A stretch of 64,000 bases of DNA, taken from Hippopus hippopus. Its lineage: Eukaryota; Mollusca; Bivalvia; Cardiida; Cardiidae. Shown piece after piece: positions 1-10,562 of this stretch. The position numbers were made by a program, and so were the translations under genes. The notes beneath the pieces are model-generated. The model made no database searches, was not told the origin of the DNA, and worked only from the letters and a program-made list of their open reading frames with translations. The DNA lies in the NCBI GenBank assembly GCA_946811185.2, contig OX328098.1, forward strand, positions 38,193,650 to 38,257,649, given 5' to 3'. Positions within the stretch are counted from its first letter, which is position 1. The number at the start of each line of letters is the position of its first letter.

Positions 1-149
1 AAAGTAAACAAAAGAAGGAACAACTTGACAACTTTTTACCTAGTTTTAATACTCATTTTTCTGCCCGCAACAAACACGTTGATCCACCGTTCTATAACAG
101 ATTGTCATCTTCACAATGCTCATTGTTCACTTTTGGCTGCCAATGGGTC

Positions 150-559
150 TTTAATCCTTTACCAAACGATTCTGAATTTTTACAACCTTATTGAAGAAGA
201 CTTTTGAAAACATTGTGGAAAACAGAAAATTTTGGAAAACAGCATTTTCTCCCTTTCCCACAATGCTTTGTACCCTTACATCATCAAATTTTAATTCTTG
301 AGTCACATTTATTTTGTGGTCTGCAAACTCTTTATCAAACCATAAATTTTAGACTTGTCCAAATTGAAAACATTTGAGGATGACAAAATACATGTAGATG
401 TGACTAAAAACTTAATGTTTGCTTTGGAAAGGGTAAAAAACAATGTGGGAAAAGAAAAAAATGCTGGTAACAACCAACATATTCTTCTTTTCTCGCAATA
501 TTTTCAAAAGCTTTCTTTCTGAGAGCCATTAAATGTTAGGACTGTGTGGTAAAGAGTTA
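150..559. repeat. Two adjoining palindromic TTAA-type MITE copies
   Basis: Two degenerate copies of the window's commonest repeat. The first (about 150-346) opens with TTAATCCTTTACCAAACGAT and carries the palindromic core near 203-270. The second (about 329-559) has its core near 440-515 and ends in GGTAAAGAGTTAA. The best copy is at 59152-59380. They lie just downstream of the large DAXX-like exon. Nothing else is visible in 1-626. Confidence 0.7.
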
Positions 560-626
560 AATCTGAACTAGTAAAAAATTTTGTCGTTAGGTAAACAGCC
601 AGTCTAGTATTAATTGTTTGTTTTAC

Positions 627-2717
627 CTCGAGTAACTTTTCCAGACGCATTATTTGCTTGGTGGAGCCTTTATTTGGTTTACAGTTGCCATTGTTACCAT
701 CTACATCACAGGTACTTGAACTTGGGCAGACATTGTCCCCATCTCTGCTAGTTGGACTGTTTGAATCAGGCTTGACCTGTGTAATGTTCTTGTTTCTTGC
801 TTCTGCCATTGCTCCAATTATATTGTCCTTGGTTTGGTCTGTTCTATTTTGTTCTAAGGAACATTTTAGATTTCTGACAGATTTGTCTTGATCTTCATCT
901 AGTTTGTCTTGATTTTCTTCAAATATTCCAAAATCTTTCACAATTTTAACTTGAAATTTTTCAAAATTGCAATCTGATTTACCATGTAACTCTGGTTCTG
1001 GGAGTTTGTTATTCTCCTGGTTCCCAGTTCTTTTGGATGAATTGGTCTCATTTTTTCTTTCATAAATAATTTCTGTTGTGATGGGAATTCTTTTTTTAGT
1101 ACTCTTTACTTCTAAGTGTTTTTGAAGATCAGGCTCTGACTCATTAGGATGTTTGGTTTTATCTGTTCCATGATTCTTTTCAATGTCATCACTGCAATCG
1201 TCCATTTTCACAACTTTACGACAACTACTACTACCACTGCTTGAATCTGTATGTAGATCTTTGTATTTGTCACAGTCAAGTCCAACATCTGATACTTCCA
1301 ACTTTAACTTCACTTTTGCATGTGGTTCATAATCCTTGTTTAATTCTTTCTCTGACTTTGAAATCATCACATACTTGCCATTATGACTTGCCTTACCCAA
1401 ATCTGTATCTGATTCACTATCAGTTATAATCAAAATAGGGCTTTTAATTTGAGGACTTTTACTTTTTGGACTGAATTTTGGACTTTTACATTTTGGCCTC
1501 TTATCCAGACTTTTTAATTTTGAATGTTTGGTCTTATGAGTTAGAGTGGTTTCATATTTTGAGCTTTCCATTTTTGAAACAGATTTTTGCCCAACACTTA
1601 TTTTATATTTTTTCTGCTTTCTACTTTTGCAAAGCTCTCTGTCTTTGTCATGTTTCTGAAACTTACAACTCTTTTTTTTCTGACTTACTTTCTGCTGACT
1701 GCTACTATCTTCCTCAGATGAGCTGCTTGCATCATAATGTATCTGATCATTGTCAACATGAGGTAGTGCATGCTTGGTAGAAACAGGCTCATCATATTCT
1801 CCTTCAGAATTATTTGAATTAGAATTATCATCAAATTTAAAATTCTTTGAACAACTTGTTTGCCTCTCTGAAACATGATACGTTTTATTACTGGATTTCA
1901 AACACTCTTTTTGAACTTCTTGATTTAAATTAAAGTATGTGATTTCTGTTTCTATGATACGATCATTTGCATGATCTGAATCAGTTGTATGATGAGACTT
2001 TTTGTTTATTTCAGATGGAGATGGATCTATTCTAGAATGAGGTATATCAGTTTCTCCCAGAGGTAGTTCTTTTGTATATCTACATCCATCTTGTTCAAAT
2101 TCCAATTTTCCATCACTGTTCATGGCATAACCACTAGTTTCTTCCAGTTTTGTTTCATTATCTCTCCTGGATAAAAAATCCTTTTTCTGATTTACACTGA
2201 GTATGTTATTATTTTCCAAAGTTTTACTCTGTTTCCTAACCTTACTTGTTTCCTGACTACCACAAGCTACTTCATCACTATCATCCAAATACTCTGCGTT
2301 TTCTGCCGACTTAGTCTCTCTTTCATCTATAGATATACTGGCTTTTTCCTGATCTCCTTCAATGACTTGAGCATTATTATTTATACATTCAGCACTTCCT
2401 GTCAATTTTTTTCTCTTTGCAGGAAGGTCAACATCGCTATCACTGGTACCATCTGTGTCTAGAGCTCTCTTTACACTATCTGATCTGGAACTGCCCTTCT
2501 TTTTCTTCTGCTTTAAAATATTCAAAAACTCCTTCAAATAAACAAAAAAGTTGCTCCTGTCACTAAGAATCTTGGCATGAGAAAGTGTCAGGAGATCATA
2601 AAACTCCCCTGATTGAGTAAACTCATCATCACATTCCATGTAACGTTTCCTTATCAGTTTGATAATTTCCAGAGGCTTAGAATCTTCAATCAGTGCATCC
2701 ATACAGAAACCCACAAA
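627..2717 (-). CDS. DAXX: DAXX-like protein, giant internal exon
   Basis: This exon gives 697 codons bounded by an acceptor (tttacag at 2718-2724) and a donor (GAG|gtaaaa at 627/626), both phase 0. Residues 1-70 resemble the DAXX helical bundle: the FVGFC start, the SGEFYDLL segment and FFVYLKEFLNILK match the family's F-x-x-x-C, S-x-EF and YVY-x-x-EL-x-x-VLK pattern. The last residues (QIMRLEKLLE) match the first helix of the histone H3.3-binding domain (human QIQRLEQLL), so the rest of the gene lies past the left edge. Between them are about 600 disordered residues rich in Ser, Lys and acidic runs, far longer than the few dozen in human DAXX. ILIITDSESD (about 1414-1437) looks like a SUMO-interacting motif. 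Known DAXX deposits H3.3 with ATRX in the nucleus. Function here is inferred; no homology search was run. Confidence 0.8.
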
Positions 2718-2882
2718 CTGTAAAAGGAAAGATAATAAGAACATGAATAATAAAAATCATAATGACAATAGTTACAACAACAATTATAAATCAAAAGTAG
2801 AAGAAGTAGTAGCAGTAGCAATAGTCATCATTTACATCAAAAACTCTTTCTAGCTGCAAAACTTACCAGAGAATACATAATA

Positions 2883-4932
2883 AGAGGGCCAAGATGGCCC
2901 TGGATCACTCACTGAATTTTTGAGAGGACCATAGCCAATTTTTTTTTGAAGTATTGAAATTTTGGAAACAAAATCATTATTTTGCCAAGCAATTTTGAAA
3001 GGGTCACCTGTAAAAATCATTTCAAAATCTGTCACCACCCCTACAATTATCACCATAGCCATGTTTTTGACAAATCAGAATTCTGCATATAAAGTTTGTA
3101 TAGAATTCAAAAAACAATCCATCATAAAGTACAGAAATGGTGATCAACAAGGCGGTTAACACTCAGATAGAGGCCCTTTTGATAACTGGTGAAACATTCT
3201 GCATGCATTCCAAAGGTAACAGTTTTATATTACCTCTTGCAATACATAGCTATCAAGTACATCAAGTAGAAAGTGTGGATATCAGCATTTCTTACCAGTG
3301 CCCTCACTTACCTGGTATAGGTTGATGTCTGCAATAGCCCTTTTCATCAAAATACCTGTACAGTCTTTTGATGAAAATTAAAAGGTCACCAAAGGATCAT
3401 TTCTGTGAAATTATTTCAAAATCTGACCAGTGGTTTCAGAGAAGAAGAATTTTTAAGAATTTCTTTATGTCCGTATAGTGCAAATAGCCCCCCACCACCA
3501 CAGCCATGTTTCTTGACGGATCAAAATTTCGCGAACAATTTTTCAAAAGGGGCACCCAAGGAACATTTCTGTGAAATTATTTCAGAATCTGACAAGTGGT
3601 TTAAGAGAAGAAGAATTTCAAAAAATTTCTTTAAGTCCATAAAAGGCAAAGAGCCCCCCCTCCCCCATCACCACCACGGCCATGTTTTTCAACAGATCAA
3701 AATTTCGTGAACAAATTTTGAAAAGGGTCACCCAAGGGACATTTCTGTGAAATTATTTCAAAATCTGACATGCGGTTTCAGAGGAGAAGATTTTTAAAGA
3801 ATTTCTTAGAATATTCCATTTGGTTGCCATGGCAACCAGTTTTTGATGGAATCAAATTCTGTAAACAGTTTTTAAAGAGGACCTCCCAAGGAACACTCCA
3901 GCCAAGTTTGGTCCAAATTGGCCCAGCGGTTTAGGAGGAGATGTTTAAAGAATTGTTGACATCGCATGACGCAAAGAGCCCCCCCCCACCATCACCACCA
4001 CGGCCATGTTTTTCGACTGATCAAAATTTCGCAAACAGTTTTTGAAAAGTTTCACCCAAGGAACATTTCTGTGAAATTATTTCAAAATCTGACCTGCAGT
4101 TTTAGAGGAGAAGATTTTTAAAGAATTTCTTAGAAAATTCCATTTGGTTGCCATGGCAACCACAGTTTTTGATGGAATCGAATTCTGTGAACAGTTTTCA
4201 AAGAGGACTTCCCAAGGAACATTCCAGCTAAGTTTGGTCCCAATTGGCCCAGTGGTTTAGGAGGAGAAGATGTTTAAAGAATTGCTGACACTGCACGTCG
4301 TAAAGAGCCCCCCCCCCCCCAACCACCACGGTAATGTTTTTCGACAGATCAAAATTTCGCAAACAAGTTTTAAAAAGGTTCAGCCAAGGAACATTTCTGT
4401 GAAATTATTTCAAAAGCTGACCAGCGGTTTCAGAGAAGATTTTTAAAGAATTTCTTAGAAAATTCCATTTGGTTGCCATGGCAACCACAGTTTTTGATGG
4501 AATCGAATTCTGTGAACAGCTTTCAAAGAGGACCTCCCAAGGAACATTCCAGCCAAGTTTGGTCCAAATTGGCCCAGGGGTTTAGGAGGAGATGATGTTT
4601 AAAGAATTGTTGACACTGCACAACGCAAAGAGCCCCCCCCACCACCACCGCCATGTTTTTCGACGGATCAAAATTTCACGAACAAGTTTTGAAAAGGGTC
4701 ACCCAAGGAACTTTTCTGTGAAATTATTTCAAAATCTGACCAGCAGTTTCAGAGGAGAAGATCTTTAAAGAGGACCTCCCAAGGAACATTTCTGCCAAGT
4801 TTGGTTGACATTGGCCCTGTGGTTTAGGAGGAGATGATGTTTAAAGAATTGTTGACGATGCACAACGAACGACGGACACAGGGTGATCCTAAAAGCTCCC
4901 CTTGAGCACGCTGTGCTCAAGTGAGCTAAAAA
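2883..4932. mobile_element. Hairpin-ended tandem-array element A
   Basis: The left end has a GGCC hairpin (GGGCCAAGATGGCCC, 2886-2900) followed by GATCACTCAC. The right end has GAGCACGCTGTGCTCAAGTG then AGCTAAAA, preceded by a CGAACGACGG stretch. The interior, about 3370-4860, is a tandem array. The phrase TTGCCATGGCAACCA recurs near 3825, 4150 and 4472, giving a period of about 322 bp, which is twice ~161. Each unit also holds a poly-C run and a Cys-less, non-coding sequence. There is no convincing long ORF. The layout resembles bivalve pearl elements and Helentron-associated elements, and elements B (31201), C (38027) and the outer element at 31125 share it. Confidence 0.7.
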
Positions 4933-5039
4933 GGAGCCCATCAAGTTTTTAACCATTGCGTATTTTTTCACAGAAACAAGAAAGCAGGACTTCTAAAATT
5001 TCTTTTCTGTGTCCAGTGGGACGCAAATTAAATTTATTC

Positions 5040-5253
5040 TTACCTAATGACAAAATTTTATATTCATCAAAATTGAAAGCTTTTGTAGATGACAAATTCA
5101 ATGGGCTCAAATTGTGGAATTTGTCTGTGAAAGGGTGAAAAATATTGTAGAAGAAGGAGTAATTTATCGAGTAAATGTTGGTAACCAGCACTTTCTCCTT
5201 TTCCCATACTCATTTCAAGAGGCTTCTTTCTCAAGGCTGTAAAAACTCAAGTA
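5040..5253. repeat. Degenerate palindromic MITE copy
   Basis: It matches the family in order: the TTACCTAATGACAAAATTTT start, a CAAAATTGAAAGC segment, then the palindromic core (about 5140-5215) with GGTAACCAGCACTTTCTCC. The terminal TTAA is not preserved on the right. Confidence 0.6.
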
Positions 5254-5299
5254 AACTGGAACATTTGGAATAATTTCTCCTGAAGTTGCTTGGTATCCA

Positions 5300-6437
5300 C
5301 AGTGTTCCCACTTGCGCAAATTCCTGCATAAATCACTTCATAAAATCAAAATTCATGCAACAGATACAGGTTACACATGAAATTTCACGTAAGAAAAAAA
5401 ATGGACCAAAAAGGCCATTAGGGGATTTTCCTCATTGACTGTCCGACTTTCCTTTCTTAATTTCAGATTCCTTTGCTAAACTCTCATTTGAATGCTTTCA
5501 CATGGTCAACTGTATACGCATTATTGCCATAATGTAAACCTTTGCAATGCACACGTCAACATTTACAAGCATGCAAAAAAATCTTCAACCCTTCTTGATA
5601 TCCTCCCAGGGATGACAAAGTTTTTGTCTGTCACTGAGAAAATGTTAGGAAAGCCATCAACATTAATTAGCACCTTTTTGCTTTGGCAGAAACAAACAGT
5701 CAAAAGCGGATCAAGAAAATTGGTCGGCACTTTCAAAATAGTTGCAACTAGATCTTGTATTAACAAAAATGAAGGTATCATGCGGTCAGACGCATCACAG
5801 AAATACCACCGAAACACCCCTATATTTATAATTGTGTTCAGATAACTGATATAAGTATGCAGGATTTTTCCTCCCACCCCCCCCCTTTTTTTTTTTACAG
5901 AAAACACACTTTATCAAAGTAGTACTCATTACTGAGAAGAATGATTTTGTTAATATATGCTGATCATTGATTCAAGTTAAGAAGTATCACCGAAACACAC
6001 GCGTGTCTGGCCTGTACCTGTACGCCAATCTAGACTAAATAATTATCAATGTGACATTGTCACTTGTATTTAACATTTCTTTGATTGATAAACACACACA
6101 AAAGAGAATCCTAATCCACTTCATTTGCAAAAGAAGTAGACCCAAATCAGACATTGCATGATGTAGGTCTCTGATCCATTGAAACAATGATAACAAAATG
6201 TCACTTTGACATTGTCCAATCAGGATCACTTCAGACTGCCTTGTCAGCTGTCTCAATAACTTTAAGCAGTAAATGTATATAAATATCTATGTAAAACAAT
6301 TTTTTGCTGCAAGTCATCAATATGGATTGCTTTACCATAGATTGGGAACCATTATTGTCTGATACAAAATCTTACTCCGAGATTTTTAGCCAAGGGGGTA
6401 TGTGTACCCTTGAAATAAACAGCTAGTGGGAACACTG
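5300..6437. mobile_element. hAT-like non-autonomous element with 5-bp TSD
   Basis: The ends are CAGTGTTCCCACT and AGTGGGAACACTG in inverted orientation. They are flanked by the exact 5-bp direct repeat ATCCA (5295-5299 and 6438-6442). Length is 1138 bp with no transposase ORF. Short TIRs beginning CAGTG with 5-bp TSDs fit the hAT5 type better than classical 8-bp hAT. Parts of its interior recur near 7735-7960, 29335-29580, 34600-34740, 35645-35871 and 42748-43571. Confidence 0.75.
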
Positions 6438-6544
6438 ATCCAAAAATAAATGTTAAGAACGGACAGAGTATTTTTTTCAGCAAGGTTGAATGATATCTCA
6501 TCTGAAAAAACCTTTATTGATAGAAACATGTAAGAGGTACATTT

Positions 6545-6665
6545 ATTGTGTTTAGCAGATTTAGAAGATATCTGTCCAGGCAGACAGACGAACGGAGAAA
6601 CGGACTGACTGATGGACAACACAAAAACTACATTCCTCCGCCTTTGGCGGAAGATAATAAAAATA
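6545..6665. repeat. Remnant end of a hairpin-ended array element
   Basis: The sequence contains CAGACAGACGAACGG-type short repeats, then the hairpin CCGCCTTTGGCGG followed by AAGATA. This matches the style of the end at 49055 (CCTGCCAAAGGCGG). Only the terminal ~120 bp is present. Confidence 0.5.
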
Positions 6666-6677
6666 AACAGATGTTAT

Positions 6678-8710
6678 CAGGGATATGCCAACGCCGCGAT
6701 TCCGCGATATTATCGCGGAAAAATCTGAGAAATCTCATTAAAAATCTCCATACGCGAGAAAAAATCGCATCCAAAATAAATGATAATCGGAAAAGATATT
6801 TTCACTTTTGTTTTCGATGGTCCACAAAGGACATAAATTCAGACTGGTGTACGCATGATTATAATTCAGTATCATGTAGATGCTTGAATGTAGACTGCAT
6901 AACGCTATTGTCTGCACATGTCATATTCTTTGAAGATTCGACTTGTCTGCTATGACGCATCACCCATCCCCGAATACCTGAGAAAAGTAGGGCTTATAAT
7001 GAAGCTATGAGCTTATTACCTGAGCATGTAGGGGCTGTTTGAATAAATGGCCGGTACATAGGTTACATGCTAGCCGATCATAGCTAAATGAATCGCACCA
7101 GGTAGCGTTTTACTGAGTAAACATTTATTTCATTTTGAAATTCAAAGTAACAGTTGTTGTTTTGAAAAGTAGTCCGGTACTGTACCCAGAATGCCCATAT
7201 TAGATAGATGTGTATTTGTAGAATGCCATTTAGCGGGAGATAATGGCATAAAGCGCTTTTAATAATCCTTTCGAACAACTGCTCTAGATGCTTGAATTTT
7301 GCATATCACACTTTTAAAAATCCTTTCGGACAACCGCTTGTTTTATTCCGTAAAGCGTTTTTCATGTCGCAAGTTTGCAGACGGAGGTTTCGATTAAAAA
7401 ATGCCACCGAAAAAGAAGTTGAAGCCCAAAGAGGGCAATAAAACATTTCTTTTTTAAATTTGAAATGACCAGTTTTTGCCACTCAAAAATATCGCCTAAG
7501 CTTCAATCTGACGCGAGAAATATGGGCTAAAGCCTGTGTTAAGAACACACGCTGCTCTGCTAAGTTTGTCATGATAGAGTGTCATTTATGAAAACATGAT
7601 AATGATGTTAATCCACTTATCTAGTTTAAAACAGGTTTGAAGCTTCCTACTTTCCTAATTGACAAATGTAGATCAAATAATGCTATAATGCTTTGCCAAA
7701 AATTAATTGACATGAAAAAAAGACCGTTGAAAAAAAAAAACGCGGAAACCCATGACATAACAAAAGTCAGTTTGGCTTTGTCCGATCAGAAGCACTTCAA
7801 ACTGTCTTATCATCTTAAATTATGGATTTAAACATTGAATTTACATAAATATCTGTATAAAACAATACTAGAAGCTAAAATCACTGTTCAATAATGAGGA
7901 ATCAATTTTGGTTCTTATATAAAATGAAAATTATTTTACCTACAAGTTACACGGTGGAGGGTGGAGGTAAAGCCTTCTTGTCTTACAGTGTTAGCACTGG
8001 ATCAAGTGTTAAAGAAGAAGGTACTGGACATTCATACAAAGAAAGAAAAGTAGAATGAAAAAGACCTCAATGGACGTGACCTTTATTTTCTCCCTTTTCA
8101 ACAATGTTTTCAGCTATGAAAAATAAAACCAGTCATTCTAGCCACACTTGAGTTGTAAACTACAAATGCTTTAAATATGAATGAGTCTAAAATTATTTTG
8201 TTTGGTAAACTGTAAAAAGATTTTTTTGTATCCATTAATTTTATTCGTAAAAAGATTTTTTGTGTACATTGATTTTATTCATAGTGATGAATTGCATTCT
8301 AGAGCTTCAAGTTAATATTCATCTATCCACTTCTTTAGAGGTCTACAAGTCTGTAGATCTAGATTGGATGAGGTGTTTTCCTGTTTGATTTGTCCATAAA
8401 TAAAGAACATAATGTGAAAATTTGGTTTCAATACATCCTTATCTCTCCATAATAACCAAGTAATTTTTGCCTTGGACATTTCTCTTTGACTCTTGGAAAT
8501 TCCATTTTGACTCTTGAAAATTTGAGCCCAAGAATCAATAACCCTTGGGATCCAGGACCTAGTGAGAACCCTGACTTAAGAGTTCAGTTAAGGTATTTTT
8601 TTATCTTTTGGGAATTAAAGACAACTATCTCATATTTTTTTTAAAAATCTCATTAAAAAATACAAATGGGATTTTTCTCTCATAGCTCTAGTCTGACAGG
8701 CATATCCCTG
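6678..8710. mobile_element. TIR element with 6-bp TSD
   Basis: The inverted ends CAGGGATATGCC and GGCATATCCCTG are flanked by the direct repeat TGTTAT (6672-6677 and 8711-8716). Near its left end is a GC palindrome, CCGCGATATTATCGCGG. The interior has no transposase. It includes older fragments: sequence at 7735-7960 related to the element at 5300, and a piece at about 8200-8572 ending in GTGAGAACCCTG that recurs at 47940-48273. A hAT6-like origin is inferred from TSD length only. Confidence 0.65.
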
Positions 8711-8969
8711 TGTTATTACTGGACATAGTGAGTGAAGGAGACACTTATAGTTACAAGCATGTCTTTCTTTTCCCAAGGTGTTTTCAAACACTTATAACCG
8801 TGCATCTGTGAAACCCTGTATCTGTACATTGTACGCAAATATTTCAAATATTAACAGGCAGTCATAAAATGTGTAACAGTGTATTTTAGATTTGTTAGAG
8901 TTCCCCAAACTTTTACCAAGATGTGCAAAGACCTCGAGCTGGAGAGGGTACAGCACATGCTGGTCTTAC

Positions 8970-9071
8970 CATTTGAAAGCTATCCGCACTCATCTTGAAG
9001 GACTCTTGAAAAATCTTCACCAACAAGTCAATGCAAAGAATACAACATTCTTCCTGAACCCCGCATATTTC
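8970..9071 (-). CDS. DAXX: DAXX-like gene, second exon (34 codons)
   Basis: The acceptor is aattttcag at 9072-9080 and the donor is CAAATG|gtaaga at 8970/8969, both strong and phase 0. The whole 102 nt is open. It ends MSADSFQM, which joins FVGFCMDA of the giant exon. The joined stretch SFQM-FVGFC lines up with human LFEEFLELC, just before the helical bundle. That match and the phase agreement are the reason for linking the exons. An internal ATG at 8993 is an alternative start, giving 8 codons in this exon. Confidence 0.7.
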
Positions 9072-9414
9072 CTGAAAATTGAATAAATCTAGTTATCTAA
9101 TCTTTTTCGAAACCTAACCTTGTTGCAGCTGGTCCCTTGCAGCTTGCACAGCGTAGACCAGTATCAGAATGTACTGTAGCGTGCAACAGCCTGGTCACCC
9201 ATCCAGGCACTAACTATATCCACGTTGCTTAACTTGTACAGAGAGAACTCCACCAAACCACATCGCTGTAAAAGCTAGCTCAACAGCAAGGCAGGTTTGA
9301 AGTGCTTATATATCTAACATGTCTCTGTGACAGTACAAAACATGCAATATCATTTCAAATGTACATGATCCATTCATATCTTTGTTCATACTGTGTAAAG
9401 TTTCATATGCTTAC

Positions 9415-9435
9415 CTTAACACTGAGCCCGTGCAT
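9415..9435 (-). CDS. DAXX: DAXX-like gene, candidate first coding exon
   Basis: The donor is GTTAAG|gtaagc at 9415/9414. The frame forced by the next exon reads M-H-G-L-S-V-K from the ATG at 9435, with an in-frame TAG upstream at 9483. The protein would then begin MHGLSVK-EICGVQEE. If translation starts instead at 8993, this is 5' UTR. The upstream boundary of the exon is not visible. A CpG-richer stretch at about 9840-10330 could be the promoter. Confidence 0.5.
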
Positions 9436-9839
9436 TCGTGAATAATCTTCTTCTATCCGCCTACTCTTACCGTCCGGTAACTAGAACGGTCACACGTTTT
9501 TTTTTTTAATGCGTATACGTTTAAACTAACATTATTGTTACAAACACACTAAAAAGAGATTTGATGTTACTCGATCTAAAAGCACAGTTTGTAGTTCAGA
9601 GCTCACGTCGACATGATCATGGTTATTTTATTTATATTTACTTTTGAAAACGAAACAGGCAGTTCCAGTACATGTATCATCGATTCCAATTAATTCTTAC
9701 TTTACAGCCCAGTCCCCAACAATCTAAATATATCTGGTAGACTATAAAACTCGATCCTTTTTCACCTTTACCAATTCACACAAAAAATTTCACGTACCTG
9801 CTGTGTTTATCCCTTTTTTTTTTTATTTTATACCCATCA

Positions 9840-10375
9840 GAGACGCATATTTCCCAAAGACAAGGGAGGTAACCGATTACAAGTTCGCCCTGGGTTCATT
9901 CGCCAATACTTATTTCGTCCCGTGACATTTCGCGATGAAGCGGTTTTGTTCGCGCTGTATCTTTCGGTATTCTCCCTCTATGTCAAATTTCTACTGACAG
10001 GATAGAATATCAGTTGAGTCTTAAAGCATGTTCACTCGCGGTTATCATCCATTATTTCATGCTTTCCGGTAGGTTATCGAGAAATATCGGTGAAATATTT
10101 TTCGATATTTCATGGTTATAACCAGTGAAAATACCGGTTTTTATATTCTAACTCTTCAATTGAAGGCAAAAACAGTTGTTCCCGCGCCCAAGTTACCTAG
10201 GTAAAATGCGAGTGCCTCACAACCAGATGGAAATATGACGTAATTTATCCTACATTTCTCGCGCTTGACGTAATATTGTAATGCGTTGCTATGCGGAGGG
10301 GGTACGCCACGGGGAATAACCGAAAAGAACTGTACTGGATTTTGATTAAGTTCCCCCCAGAAAGGGTTAAAAGCA
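9840..10375. promoter_or_regulatory. CpG-richer stretch upstream of the DAXX-like gene
   Basis: Compared with the AT-rich surroundings, this stretch has many CG dinucleotides (for example CGTCCCGTGACATTTCGCG and CGCGCTGTATCTTTCGG). It sits upstream of the candidate first exon at 9415. A promoter role is inferred from position only. No ORF is supported. Confidence 0.3.
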
Positions 10376-10562
10376 TGAAATAAATAGAATATTTGTTTTT
10401 TACGGTGAAAGATCGAAATTTATTTCATCTTTTGAACATCATCGGTAATATTTTCATGAGTGGCTGTACCACTCATGAAAATATTACCGATGATGTTCAC
10501 TCGATGAAATAAATTCCTATCTTTCACCATACTAAACAAATATCCTCTATTTATCTGGTTGT
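10376..10562. repeat. Near-perfect long palindrome, ~90 bp arms
   Basis: The arms run about 10376-10467 and 10470-10562 and meet at GAGTGGCTGTACCACTC, so the loop is about 5 nt. Differences are few. The outer part ACAACCAGAT near 10218 also pairs with ATCTGGTTGT near 10550, which suggests a foldback element whose left arm was interrupted. No coding potential. Confidence 0.8.

Larger units (their letters stand above)
2718..8969 (-). other. Large intron of the DAXX-like gene, filled with mobile elements
   Basis: This is the interval between the donor at 8969-8968 (ATG|gtaaga) and the acceptor at 2719-2718 (ttttacag). It holds an array element (2883-4932), a degenerate MITE (5040-5253), a 5-bp-TSD element (5300-6437), the remnant end of another array element (about 6545-6665) and a 6-bp-TSD element (6678-8710). 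No further exon was recognised in it. Confidence 0.65.

Noticed and set aside
2866..3062. Upstream exon of the DAXX-like gene ending at a gtaagt donor near 2866
   Set aside because: The sequence before it is the GGCC-hairpin end of element A. The 8970-9071 exon gives a better phase and family match.
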